This document shows, piece after piece, positions 1 through 8,448 of a stretch of 64,000 bases of DNA; position 1 is the first letter of the stretch; every line of letters starts with the position of its first letter. The stretch is from a bacterium (GTDB taxonomy: Bacteria; Patescibacteria; Dojkabacteria; JAKAPS01; JAJZLI01): NCBI GenBank assembly GCA_021816845.1, contig JAKAWT010000002.1:186001-250000 (forward strand), written 5' to 3'. Below the pieces are notes generated by a model, which saw only the letters and a program-made list of their open reading frames with translations, did no database searches and had not been told where the DNA came from. The position numbers were made by a program, and so were the translations under genes.

Positions 1-96
1 AAACGCTATGAAAGTGAAAACTTTCTTCGAACAGGTTGTAGCATTCCAAAGAAGTCATGTTGTGAACGTAACTGGGGACTAGTTTTTCTAGATTAA
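1..96 (+). CDS. Possible 3' end of a gene entering from upstream
   Basis: One frame is open from base 1 to a TAA at 94-96 and would give 31 residues with three cysteines (RTGCSIP, then KKSCCERN). The base composition is visibly less AT-rich than what follows. I do not recognise the peptide. The stop overlaps the convergent HD-domain gene by a few bases, as is common for convergent genes here. It could equally be non-coding. Confidence 0.25.
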   Translation, partial: KRYESENFLRTGCSIPKKSCCERNWGLVFLD

Positions 97-1085
97 TCAA
101 TATTCACATACATCAATTTTTTATACTTATCCCTATGTTCTCTAATATCTTTTTTGAGTTTGAGATCATAATCAAGAGAATATTCTACTTTCTGATTATT
201 TATAAATTTAGCATTCACGAATCTTACTTTATTAATTATTTTATATTTATAATTTTTTAAAGATATTTGTTTTCGTGATACCTGTTTTGGTTTTAAATCT
301 TTATTTAGTTTGCTAATTAATAAATTGATTTTAGTATCTTTAGTTTTTTTTATTTTATTAAAAACATATTGATCATATTCTAATAAATCACTCTCTTTTA
401 TTATGGATAGTTTTAAAGCTCTCTTTATAACATCAGAAAGGATATAATATGAAGTTCTGTTAACAATATTGTTGTATATATTTATATCTAGATTGAGAAA
501 ATCTCTGCTATATTCTATTGCTATATCCTTATCATCAAACATTATTTCATTGTTATACTTTATTAAATGTTTGAAATATTTTTTTGCTTTACTTTTCTTA
601 TTTTGGTATACATATAAACTTCTTAGAGAATAGTCTATTCTGTCTGCACAAATATCAGGTAATGGTTTTTCAAGAAGAGTAAAATTTTTTTCATTCTCTA
701 TATAGTCTACATTAAGATTATACTTTTTTAAAATGTTAAGAATATTAGATTTATATATGTAATCTTTTTTTATAAGCTCGTGATAGCTTTCTTTGTTTTC
801 ATCTTTTTTATATACAACATCTCCAACATGTGAGAATGCAGTATGCGAGATATCATGTAGGAGTGCTGCTATTTGTTCATTCAGAGAACCACCAAGATAT
901 CTTATTAAAAGCATACATCCAATTGAGTGATCATATCTTGAAAAATCTTTATGAATTTTTAAAATATCAATAGTTCCGCCTTGTGTTACTTTTTTTAATC
1001 TTATGATACTTGGATCTTTTAAAAGTTCTACAATAACTTTGTCTTCAATTTTAAATTGACCATATATAGAATCTCTTACTATCAT
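93..1085 (-). CDS. HD-domain phosphohydrolase
   Basis: The 330-residue protein opens like the HD-superfamily nucleotide hydrolases (dGTPase/SAMHD1-like): an IRDSIYG-type start, then a metal-binding set of H53, the H77-D78 doublet in ALLHDISH, and a later Asp in the DICADRIDY segment at about 143-151. These residues are the expected ligands of the divalent metal, so hydrolysis of a phosphate ester or dNTP is likely. The substrate cannot be told from sequence. The C-terminal third is lysine-rich and not recognisable. It is transcribed alone, with its start about 40 nt from the stop of the upstream minus-strand gene. The call to the HD superfamily is firm; the exact subfamily is not. Confidence 0.8.
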   Translation of the reverse strand: MIVRDSIYGQFKIEDKVIVELLKDPSIIRLKKVTQGGTIDILKIHKDFSRYDHSIGCMLLIRYLGGSLNEQIAALLHDISHTAFSHVGDVVYKKDENKESYHELIKKDYIYKSNILNILKKYNLNVDYIENEKNFTLLEKPLPDICADRIDYSLRSLYVYQNKKSKAKKYFKHLIKYNNEIMFDDKDIAIEYSRDFLNLDINIYNNIVNRTSYYILSDVIKRALKLSIIKESDLLEYDQYVFNKIKKTKDTKINLLISKLNKDLKPKQVSRKQISLKNYKYKIINKVRFVNAKFINNQKVEYSLDYDLKLKKDIREHRDKYKKLMYVNID

Positions 1086-1124
1086 GATGTAGTATAGATA
1101 AAATAGATTTTTATTACAATAAAA

Positions 1125-1718
1125 TCAGGATCTGTATTTTTCTATTGCCATTTTCAAAACAATTTGTTCTTGTTTTGGTAATTTTACTTTTGGGTCTATA
1201 GTTGGATTTAATATTCTTTCTAATAATTGTATTTCTGGAGTTTGTCTATGATATCCTCTTATATCTACCTCTTCATCCCCTTTATCTATATATATCTCTG
1301 GTATTCCTATTCTCCTGTTTTCCAATATACCATTCTTCAAATCTTCTCCAATAGAGTGGAATTTTAATTTATCTAATTCTGTTAAATCAAAAATTATTCT
1401 GTATAAATGGGTATTATTTTCATCAGCATTATCTGTAAAGACCATTTCCATTTTTGTGTATTTTAATTTGTTAGGATCTATTATGTGTTTTACTTTATAA
1501 ACGTATCCACTTAATGAGACTGCAAAACCTTTTTTTGATATAGTTCTTGTAACTTCAAAATTAAATATTCCTGGTATTTCTGGATCTTCTATTGTTTTAA
1601 CTTGTGGCGGAATTTTTCTTAAATCAAGATACATATCAAATAAAGATCTATATATCTCTTCTGTTGGATAAGTATTTCTTTCTATAGGTCTATTTGTAAA
1701 ATCTTCTTGCTCATTCAT
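1125..1718 (-). CDS. Hypothetical protein, 197 aa
   Basis: A soluble protein with no signal peptide or membrane segment, mixed alpha/beta by composition, and not recognised as any family. The start is supported by a very good promoter on the minus strand: TTGACA (1764-1759), 17-bp spacer, TATAAT (1741-1736). The ATG at 1718 lies 17 nt beyond the -10 box. No Shine-Dalgarno sequence is visible, so the mRNA leader would be only about ten bases. It lies between the HD hydrolase and the divergent histidine phosphatase and nothing in the context suggests a role. Confidence 0.7.
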   Translation of the reverse strand: MNEQEDFTNRPIERNTYPTEEIYRSLFDMYLDLRKIPPQVKTIEDPEIPGIFNFEVTRTISKKGFAVSLSGYVYKVKHIIDPNKLKYTKMEMVFTDNADENNTHLYRIIFDLTELDKLKFHSIGEDLKNGILENRRIGIPEIYIDKGDEEVDIRGYHRQTPEIQLLERILNPTIDPKVKLPKQEQIVLKMAIEKYRS

Positions 1719-1735
1719 AATATATATTTAAAAGG

Positions 1736-1764
1736 ATTATACTAAACCTATAATATATTGTCAA
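1736..1764 (-). promoter_or_regulatory. Promoter of the 197-aa hypothetical gene
   Basis: Read on the minus strand: a perfect TTGACA (1764-1759), exactly 17 bases, then a perfect TATAAT (1741-1736). This is one of the clearest sigma-70-type promoters in the window and supports a bacterial origin. Confidence 0.75.
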
Positions 1765-1813
1765 AAAAACAATATTTTTATTCTTTATCTAAATAATATA
1801 TTATATATACATA

Positions 1814-2467
1814 ATGGTTTATAATGAAACTGATTTAACAATATATTTGATTAGACATGCAGAGGCTACTAACAATATACATCCTGAATTTATATCTGGT
1901 AGGACTTATACTGCAGAATTAACTAAGAGAGGTATAGAACAGAGTATTTTTTTGGGAGAGAGATTGCTAAAAGATAATATTTTTTTCAATACTGTTTATT
2001 CATCACCAATAAAAAGAGCTTTAGATACAGCAAATATTGTATCAACAATATTGTCTATAAAAACCAATGCTATCATAAAGGTAGACTCACTAGAGGAGCT
2101 TGATTTTGGAGATTGGGAAGGTAGACCAGCTAGTACTATATACACAAAAGAGATACTTAAATCTATTAAGGATCATGGAGATTTTTTTACACCACCAAAT
2201 GGGGAATCAAAAGCTATGGTAGAGAGAAGAGTATCAGAATGGTTTGATACCACAATTTTAAAGAATAAGAAATATTTGAATTCAAAAACAAAGATTGCTA
2301 TATTCACACATAGTTTTGTTATAAATGTTCTCCTACATCATATATTAAAGTTTGATGATAGAGCTATATCTAGGATAGAAACTTCCCCATCCAGTGTATC
2401 TATTCTCCATTACAAAGACGACAGCTTTTCTGTAGTATCAGTTAATGATATTTGTCATCTTGCTTGA
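1814..2467 (+). CDS. Histidine phosphatase family protein (phosphoglycerate-mutase-like)
   Basis: The 217-residue protein has the hallmark LIRHAEAT motif with R14-H15, where the His is phosphorylated during catalysis. It also has the conserved acidic stretch EELDFGDWEGRP at about 93-104 and the second catalytic His in FTHSFVIN near residue 165. The family includes cofactor-dependent phosphoglycerate mutases, cobalamin phosphatases and general phosphatases. Since an independent-type mutase (gpmI) sits at the end of the window, this one is more likely a phosphatase. A TATTAT box at 1799-1804 lies 9 nt before the ATG, so the transcript is probably leaderless or nearly so. It ends in TGA, which shows that TGA is a stop in this organism. 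Confidence 0.85.
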   Translation: MVYNETDLTIYLIRHAEATNNIHPEFISGRTYTAELTKRGIEQSIFLGERLLKDNIFFNTVYSSPIKRALDTANIVSTILSIKTNAIIKVDSLEELDFGDWEGRPASTIYTKEILKSIKDHGDFFTPPNGESKAMVERRVSEWFDTTILKNKKYLNSKTKIAIFTHSFVINVLLHHILKFDDRAISRIETSPSSVSILHYKDDSFSVVSVNDICHLA

Positions 2468-2472
2468 TGAGT

Positions 2473-3057
2473 CTAATTTTTAAGTCTACTTTCTCTTGGC
2501 TCTTTTAGTGTTTTTGCCCACCACTCAATATCTTCTATAGTTGCATCAAGATGTGCTGCTTCTTTTGTTTCTTCTTTTAAAAGCCCTTTATCATCAATTT
2601 GAGTGAATATTAAAGGAATATGTACAGATGAACGTATAGGAATCATTTGAAGTTCAATTAAGACTAATCTTAATTGTTCTACAGCTCTAATACCACCAGA
2701 TATACCTCCATATGACACAAATGTTGCAGGTTTTAATCTCCATTCATTATAAAACGTGTCAATCATATTCTTTAGTACTCCAGTATAGCCATGGTTATAT
2801 TCGGGCATTACAAAAATAAAACCATCAGCTTCATTTATTTTTTTTGATAATTTTTCTAAATCTCCAGTGTATCCAGGATTATCCATATATGTAGGATTCA
2901 TAGCTAAATTAAAAAATGGAATATTATATTCCTTGAGATCTATCCCCTCTACATTAATGTTAGGATTTTTTGAAGCCTCATTAACTACCCAGCTAAAAAC
3001 TTTTTCTCCTAATCTATTATCTCTTGTACTGCCTAAAATTATTTTTATATTTGTCAT
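2473..3057 (-). CDS. NADPH-dependent FMN reductase family oxidoreductase
   Basis: A flavodoxin-fold protein of 194 residues. The N-terminal beta strand runs into the phosphate-binding loop ILGSTRDNRLGEK (FMN phosphate), followed by the family motif PEYNHGYTGVLKN (about 95-107) and the SYGGISGG loop near 125 that contacts the isoalloxazine ring. It should reduce FMN or quinone-type substrates with NAD(P)H in the cytosol. A strong Shine-Dalgarno (AAGGAGGAG) precedes the ATG, unlike most neighbours. It is divergent from an HxlR regulator, a classical pairing for redox or electrophile-responsive reductases, so induction by that regulator is likely. Confidence 0.88.
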   Translation of the reverse strand: MTNIKIILGSTRDNRLGEKVFSWVVNEASKNPNINVEGIDLKEYNIPFFNLAMNPTYMDNPGYTGDLEKLSKKINEADGFIFVMPEYNHGYTGVLKNMIDTFYNEWRLKPATFVSYGGISGGIRAVEQLRLVLIELQMIPIRSSVHIPLIFTQIDDKGLLKEETKEAAHLDATIEDIEWWAKTLKEPRESRLKN

Positions 3058-3134
3058 AATTCTCCTCCTTAACCTAAGTTCTTAGACTTTGGTCCTCTAA
3101 AATAAATATATCTTAGTATACATTTTATACTTCA

Positions 3135-3155
3135 TTTTGTAAAGTACTTACAAAA
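3135..3155. promoter_or_regulatory. Palindromic operator between FMN reductase and HxlR regulator
   Basis: A perfect 8-5-8 inverted repeat, TTTTGTAA-N5-TTACAAAA, lies in the divergent intergenic region. It is just upstream of the regulator's promoter (TTGAAA 3165-3170, TATAAT 3186-3191) and near the reductase's TATACT box (minus strand, 3120-3115). Position and symmetry fit a binding site for the winged-helix dimer encoded next to it. Confidence 0.6.
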
Positions 3156-3200
3156 AGTATAGTATTGAAATTCTTTATTTTGTGGTATAATATATCTTTA

Positions 3201-3500
3201 ATGAACATCAATTGTGGAGTAGAAAAGACAATGAAAATAATAGGCAAGAAATGGTCTATCCTTATACTTCGTGATCTTTTTGATGGGAAGAGAAGATTCT
3301 CTCAACTTCTTTTATCTTTAGATGATATTTCTCCAAGAACTTTATCTTTAAGGTTAAAAGAGTTCGAAAAAAATAAAATTATTACTAAAAAGGTTTATAA
3401 GGAAATACCATTACATGTAGAATACTCTCTTACTAAGAAAGGTGAATCACTACACGAAATTATAAAAGACCTAAGATGTTGGGGTGAAGAGTTTGGCTAA
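3201..3500 (+). CDS. HxlR-family winged-helix transcriptional regulator
   Basis: The 99-residue protein carries the whole HxlR signature: a leading Cys (NCGVEKTM, C5) followed by the IIGKKWSILILRDLF helix, the RRFSQLL turn and the SPRTLSLRLKEFEKN recognition helix, ending with the wing LTKKGESL. The N-terminal Cys is the redox/electrophile sensor in HypR- and YodB-type members, so a thiol-sensing role is plausible. I chose the ATG at 3201 rather than an upstream in-frame codon because the TATAAT at 3186-3191 overlaps the longer version and ends 9 nt before this ATG. It probably controls the divergent FMN reductase. Confidence 0.9.
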   Translation: MNINCGVEKTMKIIGKKWSILILRDLFDGKRRFSQLLLSLDDISPRTLSLRLKEFEKNKIITKKVYKEIPLHVEYSLTKKGESLHEIIKDLRCWGEEFG

Positions 3501-3514
3501 ACTGGTTTAGGAAA

Positions 3515-4252
3515 CTAGTTTCTTAAAAATTCTAAAGTTCTCTCCAATGAGTCATCTGCTGCCTCCTTGTTATACATGTTTTTATTCGTATCATTAAAGA
3601 AAGCATGCCCACAGTTTTTATATATTACATATTGAAACTCTTTGTTATACTCATCCATTTTAGCTTGTATAGAACTCACTGAATCTACAAGATCTTTATC
3701 GTGTTCTCCATAGAATGCAAGAATAGGAGTATTTAAATCTTTTATACTATCTAGATTAGTAGGAAATCTGCCATAGTAAGGTATGGCTCTTTTTAAACCT
3801 TTCTCTCTTAGTGCTAATGAGTAAGCATAAGTGCCCCCAAAACAAAATCCTATTATAGAGACATTTCCATCTGTATTGTCATTATTTTTTAAATATTCAA
3901 AACAATCTTCAAGCTTATTTGTCGTAATCTCTCCAAATTCTTTTGAGTTTATAGGAGCCAAGATTTCTCTCATCTTTTTTTGTGCCTCATCTTTCTTTTC
4001 TGGATCTCTCATTTCATCTAATATACTTTGATCTATTTTCCCTTCTATACCAGTTCCACTAAGTAGGTCAGGAGCAAGAACCACAAAACCTTCATTTTTA
4101 TATCTTTCTGCAACATCTTTAATATGATCATTTAATCCCCATATTTCATGAACAATAATTAAGACTTCATGTTTGAGCTCATCATCTGGATAAGTAAAAT
4201 AACAAGGGATTGGTCCTTCTTTGGTATCTATATTAATCATTTTATTATTCAT
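3515..4252 (-). CDS. Dienelactone hydrolase family protein
   Basis: An alpha/beta hydrolase of 245 residues. The nucleophile elbow is GFCFGG with C137 instead of Ser, as in true dienelactone hydrolases. The HEIWGLNDHIKDVAERY segment (about 35-51), the acid in FYGEHDKDLVD (about 185) and the His in NCGHAFFN (about 217) complete the triad. It acts in the cytosol on lactones or related esters; the real substrate is unknown. It is convergent with the HxlR gene, with 14 bases between their stops. Confidence 0.88.
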   Translation of the reverse strand: MNNKMINIDTKEGPIPCYFTYPDDELKHEVLIIVHEIWGLNDHIKDVAERYKNEGFVVLAPDLLSGTGIEGKIDQSILDEMRDPEKKDEAQKKMREILAPINSKEFGEITTNKLEDCFEYLKNNDNTDGNVSIIGFCFGGTYAYSLALREKGLKRAIPYYGRFPTNLDSIKDLNTPILAFYGEHDKDLVDSVSSIQAKMDEYNKEFQYVIYKNCGHAFFNDTNKNMYNKEAADDSLERTLEFLRN

Positions 4253-4293
4253 ACCTATAGATAGTATGTATACTATATTAATAACAGATTAAT

Positions 4294-5007
4294 TTAGTCT
4301 CTTATTTGGATTTTTATAAAGGCTTCAGCATACTTATATTTTCTTGATTCTCTACCTACCATCTCACTCATCATCATTATATGTGACTTCAGGTTCTCAA
4401 AATTATCATACTGACTTTTATGCTGTTTCAACGCTTCAATTTTTAATTCTAAAGTATCATTTATATCAATAAACGTATTAAGTCCATCTCTATCAAAACT
4501 AACTAGATACAACTCTTTTACTTTGTGAGGTTCTAGACCTTCTTTTAGAAGCTCTGGATATGACATTAGGTTTCTTGAATATGGGAATACAGAAAACATT
4601 GTAGCTTTTCCTGCTTCAATATGATCGGGATGGTTGATATATCCAAATTCAGCATTATATAAAATTTTAGGATCCATTGTTATTACAATATCAGGTTTTA
4701 TAGTCCTTATGATCCTTACTATTTTCTCCCTCACTTCATCGTTATCCTTCAACTCACCATCTTTAAAATGACCAAAAAATACCTCTTTAACTCCCAATAC
4801 CTTTGCTGCATTCTGCTCTTCACTTGCTCTTATTTTTGCAAGATCACGGCTTTTAGTACCTTCAATATTTGATCCCCTACTTCCATCTGTTAGAATAAGG
4901 TAATATGCGATAGCACCTTCCTTAATCCATTTTGATATTGTTCCAGAGCATCCAAACTCTAGATCGTCTTCATGTGCAGATACAGCCAAAATAATTTTAT
5001 CTTTCAT
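4294..5007 (-). CDS. PIG-L/LmbE family zinc deacetylase
   Basis: The 237-residue protein has the zinc-binding AHEDDLEFGCSG motif at 11-22 (usual form AHPDDxxxG; the Pro is Glu here) and the second zinc motif NHPDH near 125-129. The family removes N-acetyl groups from GlcNAc-linked substrates such as GlcNAc-inositol, GlcNAc-malate (bacillithiol route) or other amino sugars. No other thiol-cofactor genes are in the window, so the substrate stays open. It is on the same strand as the dienelactone hydrolase, with 41 bases between. Confidence 0.88.
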   Translation of the reverse strand: MKDKIILAVSAHEDDLEFGCSGTISKWIKEGAIAYYLILTDGSRGSNIEGTKSRDLAKIRASEEQNAAKVLGVKEVFFGHFKDGELKDNDEVREKIVRIIRTIKPDIVITMDPKILYNAEFGYINHPDHIEAGKATMFSVFPYSRNLMSYPELLKEGLEPHKVKELYLVSFDRDGLNTFIDINDTLELKIEALKQHKSQYDNFENLKSHIMMMSEMVGRESRKYKYAEAFIKIQIRD

Positions 5008-5046
5008 TATATTCTTAAAAAAATAATTGGATTGTTTACCTTAGTC

Positions 5047-5253
5047 TTATCCTATCCTCTCTTCGAGTGCTTCATCTATAATATCCTTCATGTCCCTTGG
5101 GTCTCCTCTTTCTCTTGCTTGTTGCACTATGTTTAACAGTGGTTCCGGAATATTAAAGCTAGGGTTTTCTCCTCTATACTTTTTATGACGGAATATCGGC
5201 CTATTAACACGAATGCCTATAGGTGGTAATGGTTCAAATCTTTCACTCTCCAT
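5047..5253 (-). CDS. Hypothetical protein, 68 aa
   Basis: A small proline- and arginine-rich protein with a disordered first half (FEPLPPIGIRVNRP) and a helical C-terminus (RDMKDIIDEALEERIG). It is not recognised. Coding is supported by the balanced composition compared with the surrounding AT-rich DNA and by its fit between neighbouring genes on the same strand. Confidence 0.5.
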   Translation of the reverse strand: MESERFEPLPPIGIRVNRPIFRHKKYRGENPSFNIPEPLLNIVQQARERGDPRDMKDIIDEALEERIG

Positions 5254-5320
5254 AATTCGTATTATAATACAATTCTCTATAAATATTCAATTACTGGTTC
5301 TTCTTAATCCCACATACATA

Positions 5321-5644
5321 TCATTCCAGTATCATACTTCTATTTAATAGTGCATAATAACCTTCATATAGAACTCCAAATAGAGTCTCTGATAACTTAT
5401 CATTCATATGGTGTGCTCTATCCTGAGAATTCTTAGATAACACAGATAGTTCTACCAATATATCATCTAAACTTGTGTCTGATTTGAATAATTCTGTCTG
5501 AAGAGATACTAGTAATACTCCAACTTGATGTCCCAAAGCTTTATTTTCAGTGTCACTATATATTTGTGATACTTCATGAAATTTAGATCGGATACTATCT
5601 ATCGGTGATTTCTCTTGTACTTGTAATGCTGTTTCTTGCTCCAT
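5321..5644 (-). CDS. Hypothetical protein, 107 aa
   Basis: A small soluble protein predicted to be entirely helical, with no signal peptide or membrane segment. Regularly spaced leucines in the second half (LLVSLQTELF, LDDILVELSVL) suggest a helical bundle or coiled coil. Not recognised. It is divergent from the S51 peptidase gene, with 39 bases between the two starts. Confidence 0.55.
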   Translation of the reverse strand: MEQETALQVQEKSPIDSIRSKFHEVSQIYSDTENKALGHQVGVLLVSLQTELFKSDTSLDDILVELSVLSKNSQDRAHHMNDKLSETLFGVLYEGYYALLNRSMILE

Positions 5645-5683
5645 ACTGTATTATATAATAAAATAAATTAGTATAATGATATC

Positions 5684-6433
5684 ATGTATAAAATTGTATT
5701 AGTAGGGTCTGGAGAATTCACATCTTCAATGTATGAAGTTGATAAATTTTTGATTTCTCAATTTCAAAAAAAAATAAAAGTTATGATAATTCCAACTGCA
5801 GCAGGACAGGAAAAAGATTATAGAAAATGGATATTAGATGGTAAAAAACATTTTGATCAGTTCAACATTGAATCTGTGGGAGTTGATATAATAAAAAAAG
5901 AAGATGCTTTCAGGGAGGATTATATAAAGTTACTAGATGATGTAGATTTTGTATATTTTTCAGGTGGGGATCCTATTTATCTTTTAAATACTTTGAAAGG
6001 AACTCCGTTCTTGAATACTGTAATAGATTATTATAATAACGATAAAGTGATAATAGCTGGCTCATCAGCTGGAGCTATGATTATGGGAAGTTTTGTTCCA
6101 TCAAATTTATTTAAAAACCTAATCACCTTAAAAGGATTAAATATAGAATGGAATGAATCTTTAGGTCTAGTAAACTTTATTATTATTCCCCATTTTGACA
6201 GATTCTCGAAGATTATAAATTTTAATGGGTTTGTAAGTAAATATTTTAAAAATAAATTTATAGGAGAGTTAGAAAATACTAATATAATTGGTATTGATGA
6301 AAATACTGCACTAATAAGTAAGAATAGTGTAGAATTTAAAGTGATGGGCAAATCCAAAATTCATCTGTTCTCTAAAAATCTAAAGGAAGAATATAAATCT
6401 GGAGATATATTCAATATTAATAACTTGCTATAA
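5684..6433 (+). CDS. Peptidase S51 family protein (dipeptidase E / cyanophycinase-like)
   Basis: The 249-residue protein has the family's FSGGDPIYLL motif (92-101) and the nucleophile elbow AGSSAGAM with S128. A His in IIPHFDRF near residue 168 fits the third conserved region. The family has a class-I-amidotransferase-like fold and includes alpha-aspartyl dipeptidases and cyanophycinases; substrate preference is not visible. A perfect TATAAT at 5672-5677 ends only 6 nt before the ATG, so the transcript should start at or next to the start codon. Confidence 0.82.
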   Translation: MYKIVLVGSGEFTSSMYEVDKFLISQFQKKIKVMIIPTAAGQEKDYRKWILDGKKHFDQFNIESVGVDIIKKEDAFREDYIKLLDDVDFVYFSGGDPIYLLNTLKGTPFLNTVIDYYNNDKVIIAGSSAGAMIMGSFVPSNLFKNLITLKGLNIEWNESLGLVNFIIIPHFDRFSKIINFNGFVSKYFKNKFIGELENTNIIGIDENTALISKNSVEFKVMGKSKIHLFSKNLKEEYKSGDIFNINNLL

Positions 6434-6463
6434 AATTGTATCTGATGCTATCATCAGTATACA

Positions 6464-7105
6464 ATGTTTGATGTTATATTTAATAGAATATTATCATTCA
6501 AAAATATATCTACTAAAAACTCAACGCCGAGCTTTATAAGAGATTTTATATATAGTCAGCTATCCTTGTTATTATTTTTGTTTGTATGTTTTCTAATTAC
6601 ACCTATAGTCGTATTTACCAATGAGGGTGTTAGCGCTTTTGGAGTTAATATACAAACTATAGTTCCATATGCAATTGGATACTTTTTATGTAGTTATTTC
6701 CTTGGTAGGTCAGTCAAGTATATGATACATGATGGTGAACCATATAAATTAATATTTTATGCTATAAATTCTATAGCAATATTATTTATTGCTTTAGTAT
6801 TCACTCCATATGCTATAAATACACCTTTTAACTGGATACATACTATTATATCAACATTATTATTCCTAATAGAACTTGGTCTTGCGATTTATTTAATATC
6901 ATTTAGTAAGAAAAAATTTATAAATATATTACTAATTATTGGTCAAATACTATCTGGGATTATTGCCATGTTTTCGGTAAACCCTTCTTCAGTAACACCT
7001 GGAGGATTGGATCTTCTATTGCAAGGTGAAGTACTCTTCCAACTATTTTTTGTATCTATAATACTAAATACTTTATCTAAATATAAATTTAATTATATTA
7101 ATTAG
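6464..7105 (+). CDS. Multi-pass membrane protein, unknown function
   Basis: 213 residues with about six hydrophobic segments (near 28-48, 55-75, 95-115, 120-140, 150-170 and 180-205), short loops and no recognisable motif. It begins 30 nt after the peptidase stop. A small perfect inverted repeat (CTGATG-N4-CATCAG, 6442-6457) sits in that gap, and a TATCAT box inside it lies 9 nt from the ATG, so the gene may have its own leaderless promoter. Its last bases overlap the convergent GlsB/YeaQ-like gene by 8 nt. Confidence 0.6.
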   Translation: MFDVIFNRILSFKNISTKNSTPSFIRDFIYSQLSLLLFLFVCFLITPIVVFTNEGVSAFGVNIQTIVPYAIGYFLCSYFLGRSVKYMIHDGEPYKLIFYAINSIAILFIALVFTPYAINTPFNWIHTIISTLLFLIELGLAIYLISFSKKKFINILLIIGQILSGIIAMFSVNPSSVTPGGLDLLLQGEVLFQLFFVSIILNTLSKYKFNYIN

Positions 7106-7361
7106 AATTAGTTGATTTCTTCCCTGAAAAAGACCTTCCTATGGCTATAAGGATTACTGCACCAATGAAAGCTACTAGTATACTGTATAAATTAAATCCT
7201 GTAACTCCTGAAGCTCCAAAAAAATTCATAACAAAGCCTCCTACAAAAGCTCCTACTATACCTAAGATTATATCCATAATGACTCCACCCGATCCCTTAG
7301 AAACCATTGATGCTAACCATCCTGCAATTAATCCCAAAATAATCCATGTTACTATACTCAT
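7098..7361 (-). CDS. GlsB/YeaQ/YmgE family small membrane protein
   Basis: An 87-residue protein with three glycine-rich membrane segments: IILGLIAGWLASMV, the IMDIILGIVGAFVGGFVM region, and a third near 58-75. It ends in a basic tail. This is the typical pattern of the transglycosylase-associated/YeaQ family, found in many bacteria under general stress control. The biochemical function of the family is unknown. Confidence 0.85.
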   Translation of the reverse strand: MSIVTWIILGLIAGWLASMVSKGSGGVIMDIILGIVGAFVGGFVMNFFGASGVTGFNLYSILVAFIGAVILIAIGRSFSGKKSTNSN

Positions 7362-7475
7362 AAATGTGTTATTAAAATATGCTACAGTCTAACTGTTTAA
7401 CATTAATTTTAGATTAAATATAGATTAATTATAATAACTAGAAAAATATTGAAAAATTATGTAGAATCGTATCTT

Positions 7476-8369
7476 ATGAATAGAGTAATTCTTTATTATA
7501 AATATATAAAAATAGATAATCCTAAAGCTTTTTTGAAAAGTCAGAAAAAACTTTGTTTAAGATTAAATCTCAAAGGTCGTATCATTATATCCTGGGAAGG
7601 TTTAAATGGAACATTATCAGGATTAAAAAATAACATAGAGATTTATAAAAATATCTTACTAGAAGATACAAGGTTTGAAGATATTGTATTTAAAGAGAGC
7701 GATATTAAAGGTGATATATTTCCAAAACTATCAATAAAAATAAGAGATGAGATAGTGACATTGAAAGAAAAAATTGATATTGTATCTGAAAACAGTCTCA
7801 AAGGGAAATATATATCTCCTGAAGATTTCCATGATATAGTTTTAAATAAAGATGGAGATACCATAATTTTAGATGCTAGAAATAACTATGAATCTTTAAT
7901 AGGAAGATTTAAAGGTGCCTTAACCCCTGATATTGACAATTTTAGAGATTTACCAGGATATATAGAAAATCTCAAAGAATATAGAGATAAAAAAATTGTA
8001 ATGTATTGTACAGGAGGTGTTAGATGTGAAAAAGCATCTGCTCTACTTATAAAGAGAGGATTTAGAAATGTTTATCAGTTAAAAGAAGGTATACTAAATT
8101 ATGCTAAATATTATCCAGAAGATTTTGAAGGAAAATGTTATGTCTTTGATAAAAGAATATCAGTACCTCTAGATAAAAATAATGTAAAAATAATTTCAAA
8201 ATGTAAACACTGTAACATCATATCTGATATTTATATAAATTGTGCTAACAAACAATGTAATATGCAATTTATATCATGTAAAAATTGTATTGAGAAATTT
8301 CATCACACATGTTCATTAGATTGTAAAAGTTTTATCACTATCCATAGTTTTAAAAATTTAAATAAATAA
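7476..8369 (+). CDS. trhO: tRNA uridine-34 hydroxylase TrhO (rhodanese-domain protein)
   Basis: The N-terminal domain matches the UPF0176/TrhO family (VILYYKYIKIDNP, then GRIIISWEGLNGTLSG). It is followed by a rhodanese domain with the active loop CTGGVRC (C178 and C184), and a C-terminal zinc-binding tail of six to eight cysteines (CKHC, CANKQC, CKNC, CSLDC). TrhO makes 5-hydroxyuridine at tRNA position 34 using oxygen-independent or oxygen-dependent chemistry. The ATG at 7476 gives the usual family start; an upstream TTG at 7449 would add nine unrelated residues. A TATAAT at 7430-7435 gives a leader of about 34 nt. Confidence 0.9.
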   Translation: MNRVILYYKYIKIDNPKAFLKSQKKLCLRLNLKGRIIISWEGLNGTLSGLKNNIEIYKNILLEDTRFEDIVFKESDIKGDIFPKLSIKIRDEIVTLKEKIDIVSENSLKGKYISPEDFHDIVLNKDGDTIILDARNNYESLIGRFKGALTPDIDNFRDLPGYIENLKEYRDKKIVMYCTGGVRCEKASALLIKRGFRNVYQLKEGILNYAKYYPEDFEGKCYVFDKRISVPLDKNNVKIISKCKHCNIISDIYINCANKQCNMQFISCKNCIEKFHHTCSLDCKSFITIHSFKNLNK

Positions 8370-8413
8370 CATATAAATTTTGGCTTTTTTAAAATAATAT
8401 TTTATATGTTATT
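8365..8413. terminator. AT-rich inverted repeat after trhO
   Basis: A perfect 13-bp stem (AATAACATATAAA at 8365-8377, complement at 8401-8413) with a 23-nt loop begins at the trhO stop codon. It has no GC core and no clean T-run, so termination is likely but weakly supported. It could instead be a protein-binding dyad upstream of the fibre gene. Confidence 0.4.
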
Positions 8414-8448
8414 GTAAAAATAAATATGTTATGATAGTATCACCTGCA

